A DNA stretch of 64,000 nt from an uncultured Bacteroidales bacterium (GCA_902780495.1 CACZFM010000001.1:62001-126000); one strand, 5' to 3'. Positions 9,062-18,176 are shown, counted from the first letter of the stretch. Program-made: numbers and translations. Notes: generated from the letters alone by a model not told the origin.

Positions 9062-11116
9062 ATGATAAATCGTTATTTCTATCAATCGAACGTAAAGTCA
9101 TTTTTGGCGGAAGAGACGGATAGTATCTTCGGCAAGATGTCACGTGCTGATGAGATGGATACGGCTGCGACACAAAAGTTTGCGTGGGAGCAAGAAATAA
9201 CGATCATGAAAGACGTGCTTGCACCCTACGCGGACGAACAAGCACAAATCATTTTTGAATACAATATTCCGCGTTTGGGTAAGCGTATAGATGTGGTGGT
9301 TTTATTGCGTGAACGCATTTTTGTAATTGAGTTTAAGGCTGGAGAGGAAGAATATAATCATGCAGATGTTGACCAAGTGTTGGATTATGCACTTGACCTA
9401 AAGAATTTTCACCAAGGAAGTGCAGACCGTTTGATAGTTCCCATTTTGGTGGCTACGGAAAGCCGCAAATATTCTACTATCTGCCAATTATCGCATTACG
9501 ATGATGGCGTATATGAACCATTATTGACAGATGCCGATCATCTTGGCGACATTCTCCGTTTGATTCTTTCGGATAATCTTCCGTCTAAAATATATGCTAT
9601 TGCTTTAGAAGATTGGGCGCGTAGCCGTTACGCACCAACGCCGACCATCATAGAAGCTGCTCGTTCGCTTTATCTCAATCATAGTGTAGCGGACATCACA
9701 AAGCACGAATCAGAAGGCGCACAATTGGATACGACCACCAGATATGTGCAACAAGTGATTCGCGATACGAAGGCGCGCAAAGGAAAGAGTATTTGTTTTG
9801 TAACAGGCGTACCGGGTGCAGGTAAGACACTCGTGGGGTTGAATGTAGCCGTACAGCTGGAAGATGGGCAAGACTTGGCGGTTTATTTGTCTGGAAATGG
9901 ACCGTTAGTACAAGTCCTAACGGAAGCCTTGACACGAGATAAGCAAGCACAGGAAAAAGCAAAAGGCAACAGGATAACCAAGAAAGAGGCAGAACGCGAA
10001 GTAAAGCGATTCATCCAGATTATTCACCGCTACCGTGATAACATGTTGAACAAGGTGAAGGTGGTAAATGGTGCATTAGAGATAGACCCGACGAGGGAGT
10101 TAAAGGATGCGCAAGCGGGCTATGGAGAAGTGGAGAATATCGCTATTTTCGATGAGGCGCAACGTTCGTGGGATAAAGAACATATTGCCGCATGGCTAAA
10201 TCGCAAGAAAGGTTTTGCCAACTTCCCAATGTCGGAAGGGGAGTTCTTGATTTGGTCGCTTGACCAACGCAAGGATTGGGCGGTTATCGTTTGTTTAGTT
10301 GGCGGAGGACAGGAAATCAATACCGGTGAAGCCGGCATAGGTGAATGGATACGCGCACTTAATGAAACTTTCCCCGATTGGCATGTGTATATCTCCAGCC
10401 AATTAACAGCGAAAGAATATGCCGAAGGACAGGTGAGCGAACTACTCGCGAATAATCTTCAAGTCACCTATTCCGATGATTTGCATTTGGCGGTGTCGAT
10501 GCGTAGTTTCCGCGCAGAGAGTTTGTCGAATATGGTGCACGCGCTGTTGGAATGTGAGGCGGAGACGGTTCGCGAGATATATGCAAACATTGCTGATCGC
10601 TATCCAATCGCTTTGACACGTGATGTGGAAAAAGCAAAAGCATGGCTTCGTAATCATGCAAGAGGACACGAACGCTACGGTCTATTGGTTTCCTCTAAAG
10701 CCTATCGTCTCAAACCGCTTGCGATTGATGTCCGCTGCAAGCCCGACACGGTACACTGGTTCTTGGATGATATCAACGATGTGCGTTCGTCGCTATTCTT
10801 GGAAGATGCAGCCTCAGAGTTTGATGTACAAGGACTTGAACTCGATTGGACGTGTGTGGTTTGGGATGGCGATTTACGCTATGGAAACAACGGATGGAAC
10901 TTCTATGAGTTCAACGGTGGCAGTAAATGGAACAAGATTAACAAACAAGAGCGACAGGCATACCAATTGAATGCCTATCGCGTGCTGCTAACACGTGCAC
11001 GTCAGGGCATGGTGATTTGCGTGCCCGAAGGCGATTCAGCAGATGCAACTCGTCTGCCAGAATTCTACGATAGTACGTACAACTATTTGAAGGGACTGGG
11101 ATTAGATGAGATATAA
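9062..11116 (+). CDS. DUF2075 family ATPase with N-terminal PD-(D/E)XK nuclease-like domain
   Basis: 684 residues from the ATG at 9062; an in-frame ATG 75 nt earlier precedes the likely transcription start and is rejected. The N-terminal part has the nuclease pattern D77 (GKRIDVVVLL) then E90-x-K92 (IEFKAG). The centre has Walker A GVPGAGKT (249-256) and a Walker B-like FDEAQRSW, as in DUF2075 helicase-like ATPases; a C-terminal LTRARQGMVICVP resembles SF1 motif VI. DUF2075 proteins occur in defence and mobile contexts, but the role is not established. recQ follows after 9 nt, so the two are probably co-transcribed. I infer a DNA-processing or nuclease-helicase role; neither substrate nor partner can be read from sequence. 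Confidence 0.82.
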   Translation: MINRYFYQSNVKSFLAEETDSIFGKMSRADEMDTAATQKFAWEQEITIMKDVLAPYADEQAQIIFEYNIPRLGKRIDVVVLLRERIFVIEFKAGEEEYNHADVDQVLDYALDLKNFHQGSADRLIVPILVATESRKYSTICQLSHYDDGVYEPLLTDADHLGDILRLILSDNLPSKIYAIALEDWARSRYAPTPTIIEAARSLYLNHSVADITKHESEGAQLDTTTRYVQQVIRDTKARKGKSICFVTGVPGAGKTLVGLNVAVQLEDGQDLAVYLSGNGPLVQVLTEALTRDKQAQEKAKGNRITKKEAEREVKRFIQIIHRYRDNMLNKVKVVNGALEIDPTRELKDAQAGYGEVENIAIFDEAQRSWDKEHIAAWLNRKKGFANFPMSEGEFLIWSLDQRKDWAVIVCLVGGGQEINTGEAGIGEWIRALNETFPDWHVYISSQLTAKEYAEGQVSELLANNLQVTYSDDLHLAVSMRSFRAESLSNMVHALLECEAETVREIYANIADRYPIALTRDVEKAKAWLRNHARGHERYGLLVSSKAYRLKPLAIDVRCKPDTVHWFLDDINDVRSSLFLEDAASEFDVQGLELDWTCVVWDGDLRYGNNGWNFYEFNGGSKWNKINKQERQAYQLNAYRVLLTRARQGMVICVPEGDSADATRLPEFYDSTYNYLKGLGLDEI

Positions 11117-11125
11117 ACGTTATAT

Positions 11126-13168
11126 ATGTATAGTACACTCAAGACATACTTCGGATATAACTCTTTCCGACCTTTGCAACGAGAAATAATTGAACATGTT
11201 GTAGCTGGTGGTAATGCGTTGGTATTAATGCCAACCGGTGGCGGAAAATCGCTGTGCTACCAGATCCCGGCTCTGATGCGTCAGGGAGTCGGGATCGTGA
11301 TCTCTCCGCTTATTTCGTTAATGAAAGACCAAGTGGATGCGTTACGTGCTAATGGCATCGCAGCTGCTGCCATCAATAGCAACAACTCGGAAGCGGATAA
11401 CCGCAGTATCATAAACCAGTGCCTGCATGGACAGATTAAATTATTATATATCTCGCCGGAGCGTTTTGTGGTAGAGCAACAACGGCTGCTATCACGCATA
11501 CATATCGCCCTTTTCGCCATTGATGAAGCGCATTGCATATCGCAATGGGGACACGATTTCCGACCGGAATACACCCAACTTGCAGCCATTCGCACACTTT
11601 TTCCAAATGTACCGATCATGGCATTAACGGCGACTGCGGACAAGATAACCAAAGAAGATATCTTACAGCAACTTGACATTATTGATGCAAAACAATTCGT
11701 AAGTTCATTCAACCGTCCCAATCTAAGTCTACAAGTCTATCGCGGATACTCTGCAGCAGACAAGCTTAAAATTATTCTTAATCTAATAAGACGGCATTCT
11801 TACGAGAGTGGTATCATCTATTGCTTGGCACGCAAAACTACAGAGGAACTAGCAGCCAAGCTACAACAATATGGTATAGCAGTCGGTATATATCATGCCA
11901 TGCTAAGCCCTGAAGAAAGAAACCGTGTACAAGACGACTTTATTAATGATCGTATCCAAGTTGTATGTGCCACAATTGCTTTCGGTATGGGTATCGACAA
12001 AAGCAACGTGCGATTTGTGGTTCATTATAACTTACCCAAAAGTATAGAAAACTACTATCAGGAAATCGGTCGCGGTGGACGAGACGGCTTGCCCTGCGAA
12101 ACAGTATTGTTCTATAACCTACAAGATATTCTTCTTCTCAAACGCTTTGTTCGTGAGTCCGGACAAGTGGAGATAAACGAGGAACGGCTGAGTCGGATGC
12201 AAGAATACGCAGAGGCACAAGTGTGCCGAAGACGCATTCTTCTGAATTATTTCGGGGAGTTGACCGAATGTCAATGCGGGAATTGTGATGTATGCAATAA
12301 CCCTCCTGAGCAATTTGACGGAACGAAATACGTTCAAATGGCATTATCCGCCATCGCGAGAACTAATGAAAATATAGGATTCGGCACTGTGATTGATATT
12401 CTCAAAGGCAATCCCAAGGCAGAAATAATCACGCACAATTATTCTCAACTACCCACATTTGGTGTCGGTAAAGATTTGTCTAATAGAGATTGGCATGATT
12501 GCCTGCTACAGATGCTTCAAATGGGATTAATCGAATTGGACTACAATGAGAACAAACATATTCATATAACACCATTGGGCAAAGAAGTACTGTTCCATGC
12601 AAAACCGGTGGTTCTATCCAAAATACAACGGGAAGACCTGCGAGTAAAAAGCAAAAAGAAAGAAAAAGTACTCCTTCCTCCAACACCTTCCGAACCAGTT
12701 CCTGAGGACAAACAACTATTTGAGCAACTGCGGTTATTACGCCTTCAAATAGCCCAGGAGGAACATTTGCCTCCATATATTATTTTCTCTGACAAAACGT
12801 TGCATGAACTCGCGACTTACAAACCACAAACACTTGACGAGTTCGGGTCCATCTACGGTATAGGAGAGAATAAAATGCGGAAATATGGAGAAATTTTTAT
12901 ACATGCTATTCATGGAATGGAACCACAAATCCCGAAAGAGGTAATAAAACCCGAACAGGAGCCCTACCCCGTACCGCAAAACATCTCGCACATGCAGCAA
13001 CAAAAAGAACTACATGCTAATGCCTATGCGAAGTGGAACGAACATGAAGATAAAGAGTTAGAGCGCCTTTACAAGCAAGGTTTTCAAATACGGGAACTTT
13101 CGATTATCTTTCAACGAAATGAAGGCTCTATCCGGAGTCGACTTCATAAATTAGGTTTAAGCAAGTAA
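11126..13168 (+). CDS. recQ: ATP-dependent DNA helicase RecQ
   Basis: 680 residues. A 3'-5' SF2 DNA helicase used in recombination and replication repair. Walker A PTGGGKS (36-42), DEAH (133-136), motif VI QEIGRGGRDG, and the RQC zinc site (C-RRRILLNYFGE then C-x-C-x2-C-x2-C) are all present, followed by an HRDC domain (about 565-625). The last about 40 residues (KWNEHEDKELERLY...SIRSRLHKLGL) look like a Myb/SANT-like DNA-binding tail. It starts 9 nt after the DUF2075 gene. Whether it is the main RecQ or an extra copy belonging to this helicase cluster cannot be told without the genome. Confidence 0.95.
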   Translation: MYSTLKTYFGYNSFRPLQREIIEHVVAGGNALVLMPTGGGKSLCYQIPALMRQGVGIVISPLISLMKDQVDALRANGIAAAAINSNNSEADNRSIINQCLHGQIKLLYISPERFVVEQQRLLSRIHIALFAIDEAHCISQWGHDFRPEYTQLAAIRTLFPNVPIMALTATADKITKEDILQQLDIIDAKQFVSSFNRPNLSLQVYRGYSAADKLKIILNLIRRHSYESGIIYCLARKTTEELAAKLQQYGIAVGIYHAMLSPEERNRVQDDFINDRIQVVCATIAFGMGIDKSNVRFVVHYNLPKSIENYYQEIGRGGRDGLPCETVLFYNLQDILLLKRFVRESGQVEINEERLSRMQEYAEAQVCRRRILLNYFGELTECQCGNCDVCNNPPEQFDGTKYVQMALSAIARTNENIGFGTVIDILKGNPKAEIITHNYSQLPTFGVGKDLSNRDWHDCLLQMLQMGLIELDYNENKHIHITPLGKEVLFHAKPVVLSKIQREDLRVKSKKKEKVLLPPTPSEPVPEDKQLFEQLRLLRLQIAQEEHLPPYIIFSDKTLHELATYKPQTLDEFGSIYGIGENKMRKYGEIFIHAIHGMEPQIPKEVIKPEQEPYPVPQNISHMQQQKELHANAYAKWNEHEDKELERLYKQGFQIRELSIIFQRNEGSIRSRLHKLGLSK

Positions 13169-13233
13169 ACATTATTTAATTACATTATTCGTGCATGCAA
13201 GGTGCTATTCCGGTGTTGGGGAATTGAAGAAAT

Positions 13234-16182
13234 ATGACACTAAAAGGACTCTGCAAATATTACATTAGTTGTATAGCCCTCGAAAGCAATACTACATTCC
13301 GCGCTTCTATGAAAGACGAACAATCTTTCATAACATTGCCGTGGATAAACGATTACACATTGAAGAAACCTGAGATAGGTGCATTCTTGCGAGGTAATCA
13401 AGAAAAGGAATTGGATTTGCTAATTGGCTATCCTGTACTTAAGGTAAAACATTTCCTTTCACCTTTATTTATTATCCCCGTCACATATAGTGATGGTACA
13501 CATGGTAAACCCGAAGGTTTCTCAATAGATGACGAACTATTGATCAACAAAGACATCATCGATAAATATTCGACCAACGAAAAGACAGAAAATATCTATG
13601 AACTGCGTGAACTTGAAGCTGAGTTGGGTTTTACGGAAGGACATGCAGCAGTCTCAGATTTAGCTGAAGTCGTCAACTTGCTCAAAACCGTTCGTCCTGA
13701 TTGGGATTGGTTAGATACACTGGATTTAAATGATCTTCAGAAAGGACCAATGCGAATTACCGATAGTGATGGTATTTTAAATAGAGCTATCCTATTTGCA
13801 AAAGAGCCAACTCCATATACCGTAGGACTCAGTAATGAATTAGCGCGTTTGGGAGAATATAGCGAATTAGATATATGGCATTCTATTCTTTATAAACTCA
13901 TTAACAAGCAGTTTGATAAGAATCCCGCATATAAGAAAGAAATATTAGAGATATTACCTCTAAACGACGAGCAGGAAAAAGCTGTGCGATCCGCTTTGAG
14001 TGCAGATATTACACTGATTGCTGGTCCTCCGGGGACAGGAAAAACTCAGGTTGTTGCCAATCTTATCATGAATGCAGCAATTGCCGGACAGAGTGTCTTA
14101 TTTACAAGCAAGAATAACAATGCTGTCGATGTTGTCGTTAAAAGAGTTAACGCTCTAAATAAGGAACTCCCTATAGTACTCCGATACGAAAAAAGTGCGA
14201 AACAGTGTATTTCTGATTATGCTCAACAATGGGAGAGGGCAAGGCGGAAAGGTCATTCTTTCTCTGATGCCCTGAGTGCATATAATCGAGTTTATTCAAA
14301 TTACAACTCCAAGCGGATACAGAAAGAACAGATTGTAGAAACTAGAAATCGACTCGATGAAATAGAGCAAACAGTTTGTGCTATCCGTGATAAGTACCAG
14401 CATCTTATAGGTGTATTAAGTGAGAAAGAAATAGCAGAAGTAAAGATTGCGTACGATGAGTTTGTTAATCTGCGTAAGGCATTGATAGATGGACCCAAAC
14501 GATTGCTCGATAAATTGTTCAAAAAAAGGTGGAAGAATAGAATAACCGAAAGTGGTTTTAAGGCGATAAAAACGATTATTTCGTTCCTGGAAAAATACCA
14601 TCATAGCCTTTCTATTGCCTTGGCCATGACTGATCGTGAATGGATGCAATTTGACAATAGGTTCAGGTCACTAATGGACGATTTAAGTTTAATTGCTAAT
14701 TATGATGGGCTGCTAAAAAAAGTATGTGAATCTGCATCGCTTGAACAATTGGATGCTGCTATGATGGGAGAGCATGTTGAATTGCAAGTTAAAGCTAAAG
14801 CAGTATGGAATGCGTGGCTGGATGAACATATCGGCATTTTTAATGCCAAGAATCGAGGAGAACTGCATAATTACTTAAGTTTACTCGAACATGACCATGT
14901 GGATTCATATACACCGGTACTTAAGTCCATGTTGCCAATAAGTGCTATTACTTCGCTTAGCGCACGCAGAAGACTACCATTCAAAGAGGCTCTATACGAT
15001 TTATTGATTATTGACGAAGCAAGTCAATGTGATATTGCCTCAATGATCCCACTGCTTATGCGTGCTAAACGCGTGGCTGTGATAGGTGACAAACAGCAAC
15101 TTAATCACATCTGTTTACTAAACAAACAAACAGATTTGTCGCTTATCTTAAGTAATGATATTGAAGCCAGATGGTCATATCGTAGCAGTTCCATGTATGA
15201 TCTGGCAGAGAGTATGACGGAAGCCGAGAATATAATACAACTCCGGGATCATCATAGAAGTTTCTTCGATATTATTCAGTTCTCAAATCAGGAATTTTAC
15301 GATAACACACTTCGTATAGCTACAGATTATAGTCGTTTACAATCTCCTAACAATCTCAATGATGCAAAGCCTATTTTAGGTATGCGCTGGATGGATATAA
15401 AGGGAAAGACTGTTCGACCGGAAACAGGTGGCGCATACAATCTAAAAGAAGCGGAATGTGTCATACGGGTTCTTCGACGTCTATCAATAGAACTTGAGTT
15501 TGAGGGAAGTATAGGGGTTACTACGCCTTTCCATTTGCACGCAGAGATGATTACCAAGGCTTTAGAGCGAGATGCAGAGTTGCGTAATCATTTGGAGTTG
15601 CATAACCAGATATTGATTGATACGGTTCATAAATTTCAAGGGGACGAAAGGGATGTTATCATCTTCTCTCCCGTTGTTTCAGAAGGAGCAAAGTCACAAA
15701 GCCTTATGTTCCTTAAATCTACAGGGAATTTATTCAACGTGGCTATTACACGTGCAAGGTCTTTGCTTGTAACCGTAGGAGATAAAAAGTATTGCAAACA
15801 ATGTGGTGTTAGTTACTTGGAGCATTTTGCAGAATATAGTAGCGGGAATGAGGCTCCTACAGAGCAATCTGAATGGGAGCACACTTTGCAAAAAGCACTT
15901 TCTGACGCAGGTATTCCTGTAACGGCACAATACCACGTTGATAAGTACTACCTTGACTTGGCGCTATTCCATAAAGGAAAGAAACTTGACATAGAGGTTG
16001 ACGGAGCGATGTATCACCAAGCATGGACAGGAGAACTTTGTTATAATGATCAGTTGCGCAATCAGGCACTTATGCGCAAAGGATGGGATGTTATTCGCTT
16101 CTGGGTGCAACAAGTCCGAGACCAATTACCTTGGTGCATAGAACAAGTGAAGGCATGGATGAAAGCAATTGAGAACCAATAA
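13234..16182 (+). CDS. SF1 (Dna2/Upf1-like) helicase fused to C-terminal DUF559/Vsr-like nuclease
   Basis: 982 residues. Walker A GPPGTGKT (264-271), Walker B LLIIDEASQ (D594-E595), motif III GDKQQLNH, then TVHKFQGDERDVIIFSP and VAITRARSLLVTVGD as in AAA_11/AAA_12 helicases. The region between motifs I and II (about 300-560) is long and probably helical. The last about 110 residues (EWEHTLQKAL...LDIEVDGAMYHQ...NQALMRKGWDVIRFW) match the DUF559/Vsr-like endonuclease fold with its E-x-D pair. The N-terminal 250 residues are not recognised. Helicase-Vsr-type fusions are known among anti-phage proteins, so defence is plausible but inferred. Base composition is more AT-rich than in flanking housekeeping genes, suggesting transfer. 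Confidence 0.85.
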   Translation: MTLKGLCKYYISCIALESNTTFRASMKDEQSFITLPWINDYTLKKPEIGAFLRGNQEKELDLLIGYPVLKVKHFLSPLFIIPVTYSDGTHGKPEGFSIDDELLINKDIIDKYSTNEKTENIYELRELEAELGFTEGHAAVSDLAEVVNLLKTVRPDWDWLDTLDLNDLQKGPMRITDSDGILNRAILFAKEPTPYTVGLSNELARLGEYSELDIWHSILYKLINKQFDKNPAYKKEILEILPLNDEQEKAVRSALSADITLIAGPPGTGKTQVVANLIMNAAIAGQSVLFTSKNNNAVDVVVKRVNALNKELPIVLRYEKSAKQCISDYAQQWERARRKGHSFSDALSAYNRVYSNYNSKRIQKEQIVETRNRLDEIEQTVCAIRDKYQHLIGVLSEKEIAEVKIAYDEFVNLRKALIDGPKRLLDKLFKKRWKNRITESGFKAIKTIISFLEKYHHSLSIALAMTDREWMQFDNRFRSLMDDLSLIANYDGLLKKVCESASLEQLDAAMMGEHVELQVKAKAVWNAWLDEHIGIFNAKNRGELHNYLSLLEHDHVDSYTPVLKSMLPISAITSLSARRRLPFKEALYDLLIIDEASQCDIASMIPLLMRAKRVAVIGDKQQLNHICLLNKQTDLSLILSNDIEARWSYRSSSMYDLAESMTEAENIIQLRDHHRSFFDIIQFSNQEFYDNTLRIATDYSRLQSPNNLNDAKPILGMRWMDIKGKTVRPETGGAYNLKEAECVIRVLRRLSIELEFEGSIGVTTPFHLHAEMITKALERDAELRNHLELHNQILIDTVHKFQGDERDVIIFSPVVSEGAKSQSLMFLKSTGNLFNVAITRARSLLVTVGDKKYCKQCGVSYLEHFAEYSSGNEAPTEQSEWEHTLQKALSDAGIPVTAQYHVDKYYLDLALFHKGKKLDIEVDGAMYHQAWTGELCYNDQLRNQALMRKGWDVIRFWVQQVRDQLPWCIEQVKAWMKAIENQ

Positions 16183-16202
16183 ATTATTATAAAACACAAT
16201 AT

Positions 16203-16349
16203 ATGTCTTGTCCACATAACAATATTGATTGCCCTTGCATGAAAGAAGGATGTCCGCGTCACGGAAAGTGCTGCGAGTGTGTTGCGCATCATAAAGAACA
16301 CGGGAAGAAGCTCCCCGCGTGCCTCCGCGGCATAGAGTGGCAATCTTAG
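16203..16349 (+). CDS. Small Cys-rich protein, probably zinc-binding (48 aa)
   Basis: Begins MSCPHNNIDCPCMKEGCPRH and has eight Cys (3, 10, 12, 17, 23, 24, 26, 40) and several His in 48 residues; the segment GKCCECVAHHKEHGK looks like a zinc-finger-type metal site. It starts 20 nt after the helicase-nuclease stop, so co-expression is likely. Small proteins of this look occur in Bacteroidetes and Firmicutes without known function. It may be an independent conserved protein or a partner of the upstream enzyme; the sequence does not decide. Confidence 0.6.
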   Translation: MSCPHNNIDCPCMKEGCPRHGKCCECVAHHKEHGKKLPACLRGIEWQS

Positions 16350-16350
16350 C

Positions 16351-16399
16351 TTGTGTCTTTTTTATAAAGCAGAACCTACCAACCCTAAAAAAGACACAA
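16351..16399. terminator. 14-bp perfect inverted repeat, probable terminator hairpin
   Basis: TTGTGTCTTTTTTA (16351-16364) is exactly repeated in inverse at 16386-16399 with a 21-nt loop. It starts 1 nt after the Cys-rich gene and separates it from the Fic gene. The arms contain T-runs on both strands, so bidirectional termination is possible. The following 16400-16535 shows only a short open stretch ending MTWADLMERKE (16474-16509), too small to call. Confidence 0.6.
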
Positions 16400-16535
16400 C
16401 CCTATACCACAAAACAAAATAACTGATTAAACTACAACAACCCAAAGCGCCCCTCCTTCCAAACCGGATTTCATGACTTGGGCAGATCTGATGGAGAGGA
16501 AGGAATAAATTGTATAATGAATAATCTATTATAAT

Positions 16536-17681
16536 ATGAGTGAATATATTATTCCAACATTACCGCTTCCGTATGACCTTGAGACCAAGGAAATCTTGAA
16601 GCAAGTGAACCGTGCCAACCGCAAGTTGGCAGAACTGAAGGGCGTCGCCCTAACTATTCCAAACGAGCAGATTCTAATCAGTTCACTCACGTTGCAGGAA
16701 GCAAAGGACAGTTCTGAAGTGGAAAATATCGTAACAACTCAGGACGATTTGTACCGGGCAGAGTTGAATCTCAAAGAAACTGCTATCAATGCCTCAACAA
16801 AAGAAGTGTTGAATTATAGGCAGGCTATGCAAAAAGGGTTTGATTTAGTGCGCAAGAATAAACTGCTGACTCTTAATTATATCAAACAAATACAAGAGGT
16901 ATTAGAAGAGAACAAAGGGGGCTTCCGTGCAGGACCTGGTACCACGCTGCAAAATCAACACAAAGAAGTAGTATATACACCGCCACAGAGCAAGGTGCAG
17001 ATAGAGCAATTCATGCATAATCTGGAACTGTATATTAATGAACCAGAGATGCAGGATATTGATCCATTGATTAAAATGGCTATTATACATCACCAATTTG
17101 AAAGCATCCATCCATTCCTGGACGGTAATGGACGGACGGGACGTATTATTGCTATTCTGTATCTTGTTATTAATAATCTTTTGGATCTCCCTATTTTATA
17201 TTTAAGTAGGTACATCACTCACAATAAGGGAGAGTATTACCGACTTATCCAAAAAGTAAGGGATGCCGGTGAGAACAACCGGACGGAATGGGAAGAATGG
17301 ATATTGTTTATACTCAAGGGAGTAGAGGAAACAGCGGAAGAAACTATCCGCTTAATCAAAGGTATATCCCAATTAATGGCAGAATACAAAAATATCCTTC
17401 GTCCCCTGTTCGGAAGACAATATAAACATGAATTACTGAATAATCTGTTCTACCATCCATATACAAAGATTGAATTTATACAGCAAGATATGCTGGTACA
17501 AAGAAAAACAGCTACCAAGTATTTGGACATGATAGTTGAAACGGGATTATTAGAAAAGGTAAAAATCAAGCATACCAACTATTATATGAATGTGCGGCTC
17601 ATTGAATTATTTATGAACCACGAACTCCCTGTAGCAGATAAAAATATAGAGATAATAGAATCGGTTTCTTCCAATCATTAA
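16536..17681 (+). CDS. Fic family protein (AMPylator-type)
   Basis: 381 residues. It carries an N-terminal Fic_N region, the catalytic FIC motif HPFLDGNGRTGR (192-203) with its His, and a C-terminal winged-helix-like part (about 285-365, QQDMLVQRKTATKYLDMIVETGLL). An inhibitory alpha-helix motif S59-x3-E63-N64 precedes the Fic core, so this is a self-inhibited class II Fic enzyme by family rules. Such enzymes transfer AMP to Ser, Thr or Tyr of target proteins; the target is unknown. It stands alone after a hairpin and is followed at once by a 42-bp repeat array, an arrangement typical of accessory regions. Confidence 0.92.
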   Translation: MSEYIIPTLPLPYDLETKEILKQVNRANRKLAELKGVALTIPNEQILISSLTLQEAKDSSEVENIVTTQDDLYRAELNLKETAINASTKEVLNYRQAMQKGFDLVRKNKLLTLNYIKQIQEVLEENKGGFRAGPGTTLQNQHKEVVYTPPQSKVQIEQFMHNLELYINEPEMQDIDPLIKMAIIHHQFESIHPFLDGNGRTGRIIAILYLVINNLLDLPILYLSRYITHNKGEYYRLIQKVRDAGENNRTEWEEWILFILKGVEETAEETIRLIKGISQLMAEYKNILRPLFGRQYKHELLNNLFYHPYTKIEFIQQDMLVQRKTATKYLDMIVETGLLEKVKIKHTNYYMNVRLIELFMNHELPVADKNIEIIESVSSNH

Positions 17682-17847
17682 TGTACCCATATTCCACAAA
17701 ACGGATACATAAACCTACGTAAATGTACCCAAAATCGCCTTTTCGGGTACATAAAAGGGCTAAAATGTACCCAAAATCGCCTTTTCGGGTACATAAAAGG
17801 GCTAAAATGCACCCAAAATCGCCTTTTCGGGTACATATCATGTTAAA
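17682..17847. repeat. Four 42-bp tandem repeats, each a hairpin
   Basis: Units start at 17682 (degenerate), 17724, 17766 and 17808, exactly 42 nt apart. Each good copy holds TGTACCC...GGGTACA, with inner AAAA/TTTT able to extend the stem. The array begins immediately after the Fic stop codon. There are no variable spacers, so it is not CRISPR. It could act as a terminator, an RNA-processing site or a protein-binding array. Confidence 0.85.
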
Positions 17848-17849
17848 AA

Positions 17850-18170
17850 AATCGAAAAAATGTAACATATAAAACTAAATAACTCATGCCCGATGTTCTG
17901 ACACCTGCACAACGCCACCGCTGCAGGTCGCCGTGGCATTGAATCATAATCTGATAATCACTGCGTTACAAGGAAAATGCAATAAAAATGCAAAAAAGTT
18001 GCATTTCAGGTGATAGATTTGTCCTCTTTTTTGCCCTATATATGGAAGGGTGCCTACCTTACCACTCCGTTACCACTCTGGTCTGTGACAGGACTATATC
18101 TATCGTCCCGTATCTATCTCGTATGTCGCTCGTAAATCGCAAGTAAGGGGATAAATTCCGAAAAAATCAC
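17850..18170. other. Non-coding gap with hairpins and degenerate 11-bp-period repeats
   Basis: No gene seen. It contains an inverted repeat ACCTGCA/TGCAGGT (17903-17909, 17922-17928), a hairpin AATGCAA/TTGCATT (17987-18005), and 11-bp-spaced units at about 18061-18082 (ACCACTCCGTT, ACCACTCTGGT) and 18109-18141 (CGTATCTATCT, CGTATGTCGCT, CGTAAATCGCA), with CTGTGACAGG between. Confidence 0.6.
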
Positions 18171-18176
18171 CAAATA

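Noticed and set aside
16401..16510. Short frame ending PDFMTWADLMERKE before the Fic gene
   Set aside because: Too short, with no start signal; it may be a gene remnant but cannot be supported.
17682..17847. CRISPR-like array
   Set aside because: The 42-bp units are directly tandem with no variable spacers and no cas gene is near.
17611..17868. Minus-strand reading frame with repeated CTRKGDFG peptides
   Set aside because: It is produced by the 42-bp repeats, whose length is a multiple of three. It lacks a start signal and covers the Fic 3' end.
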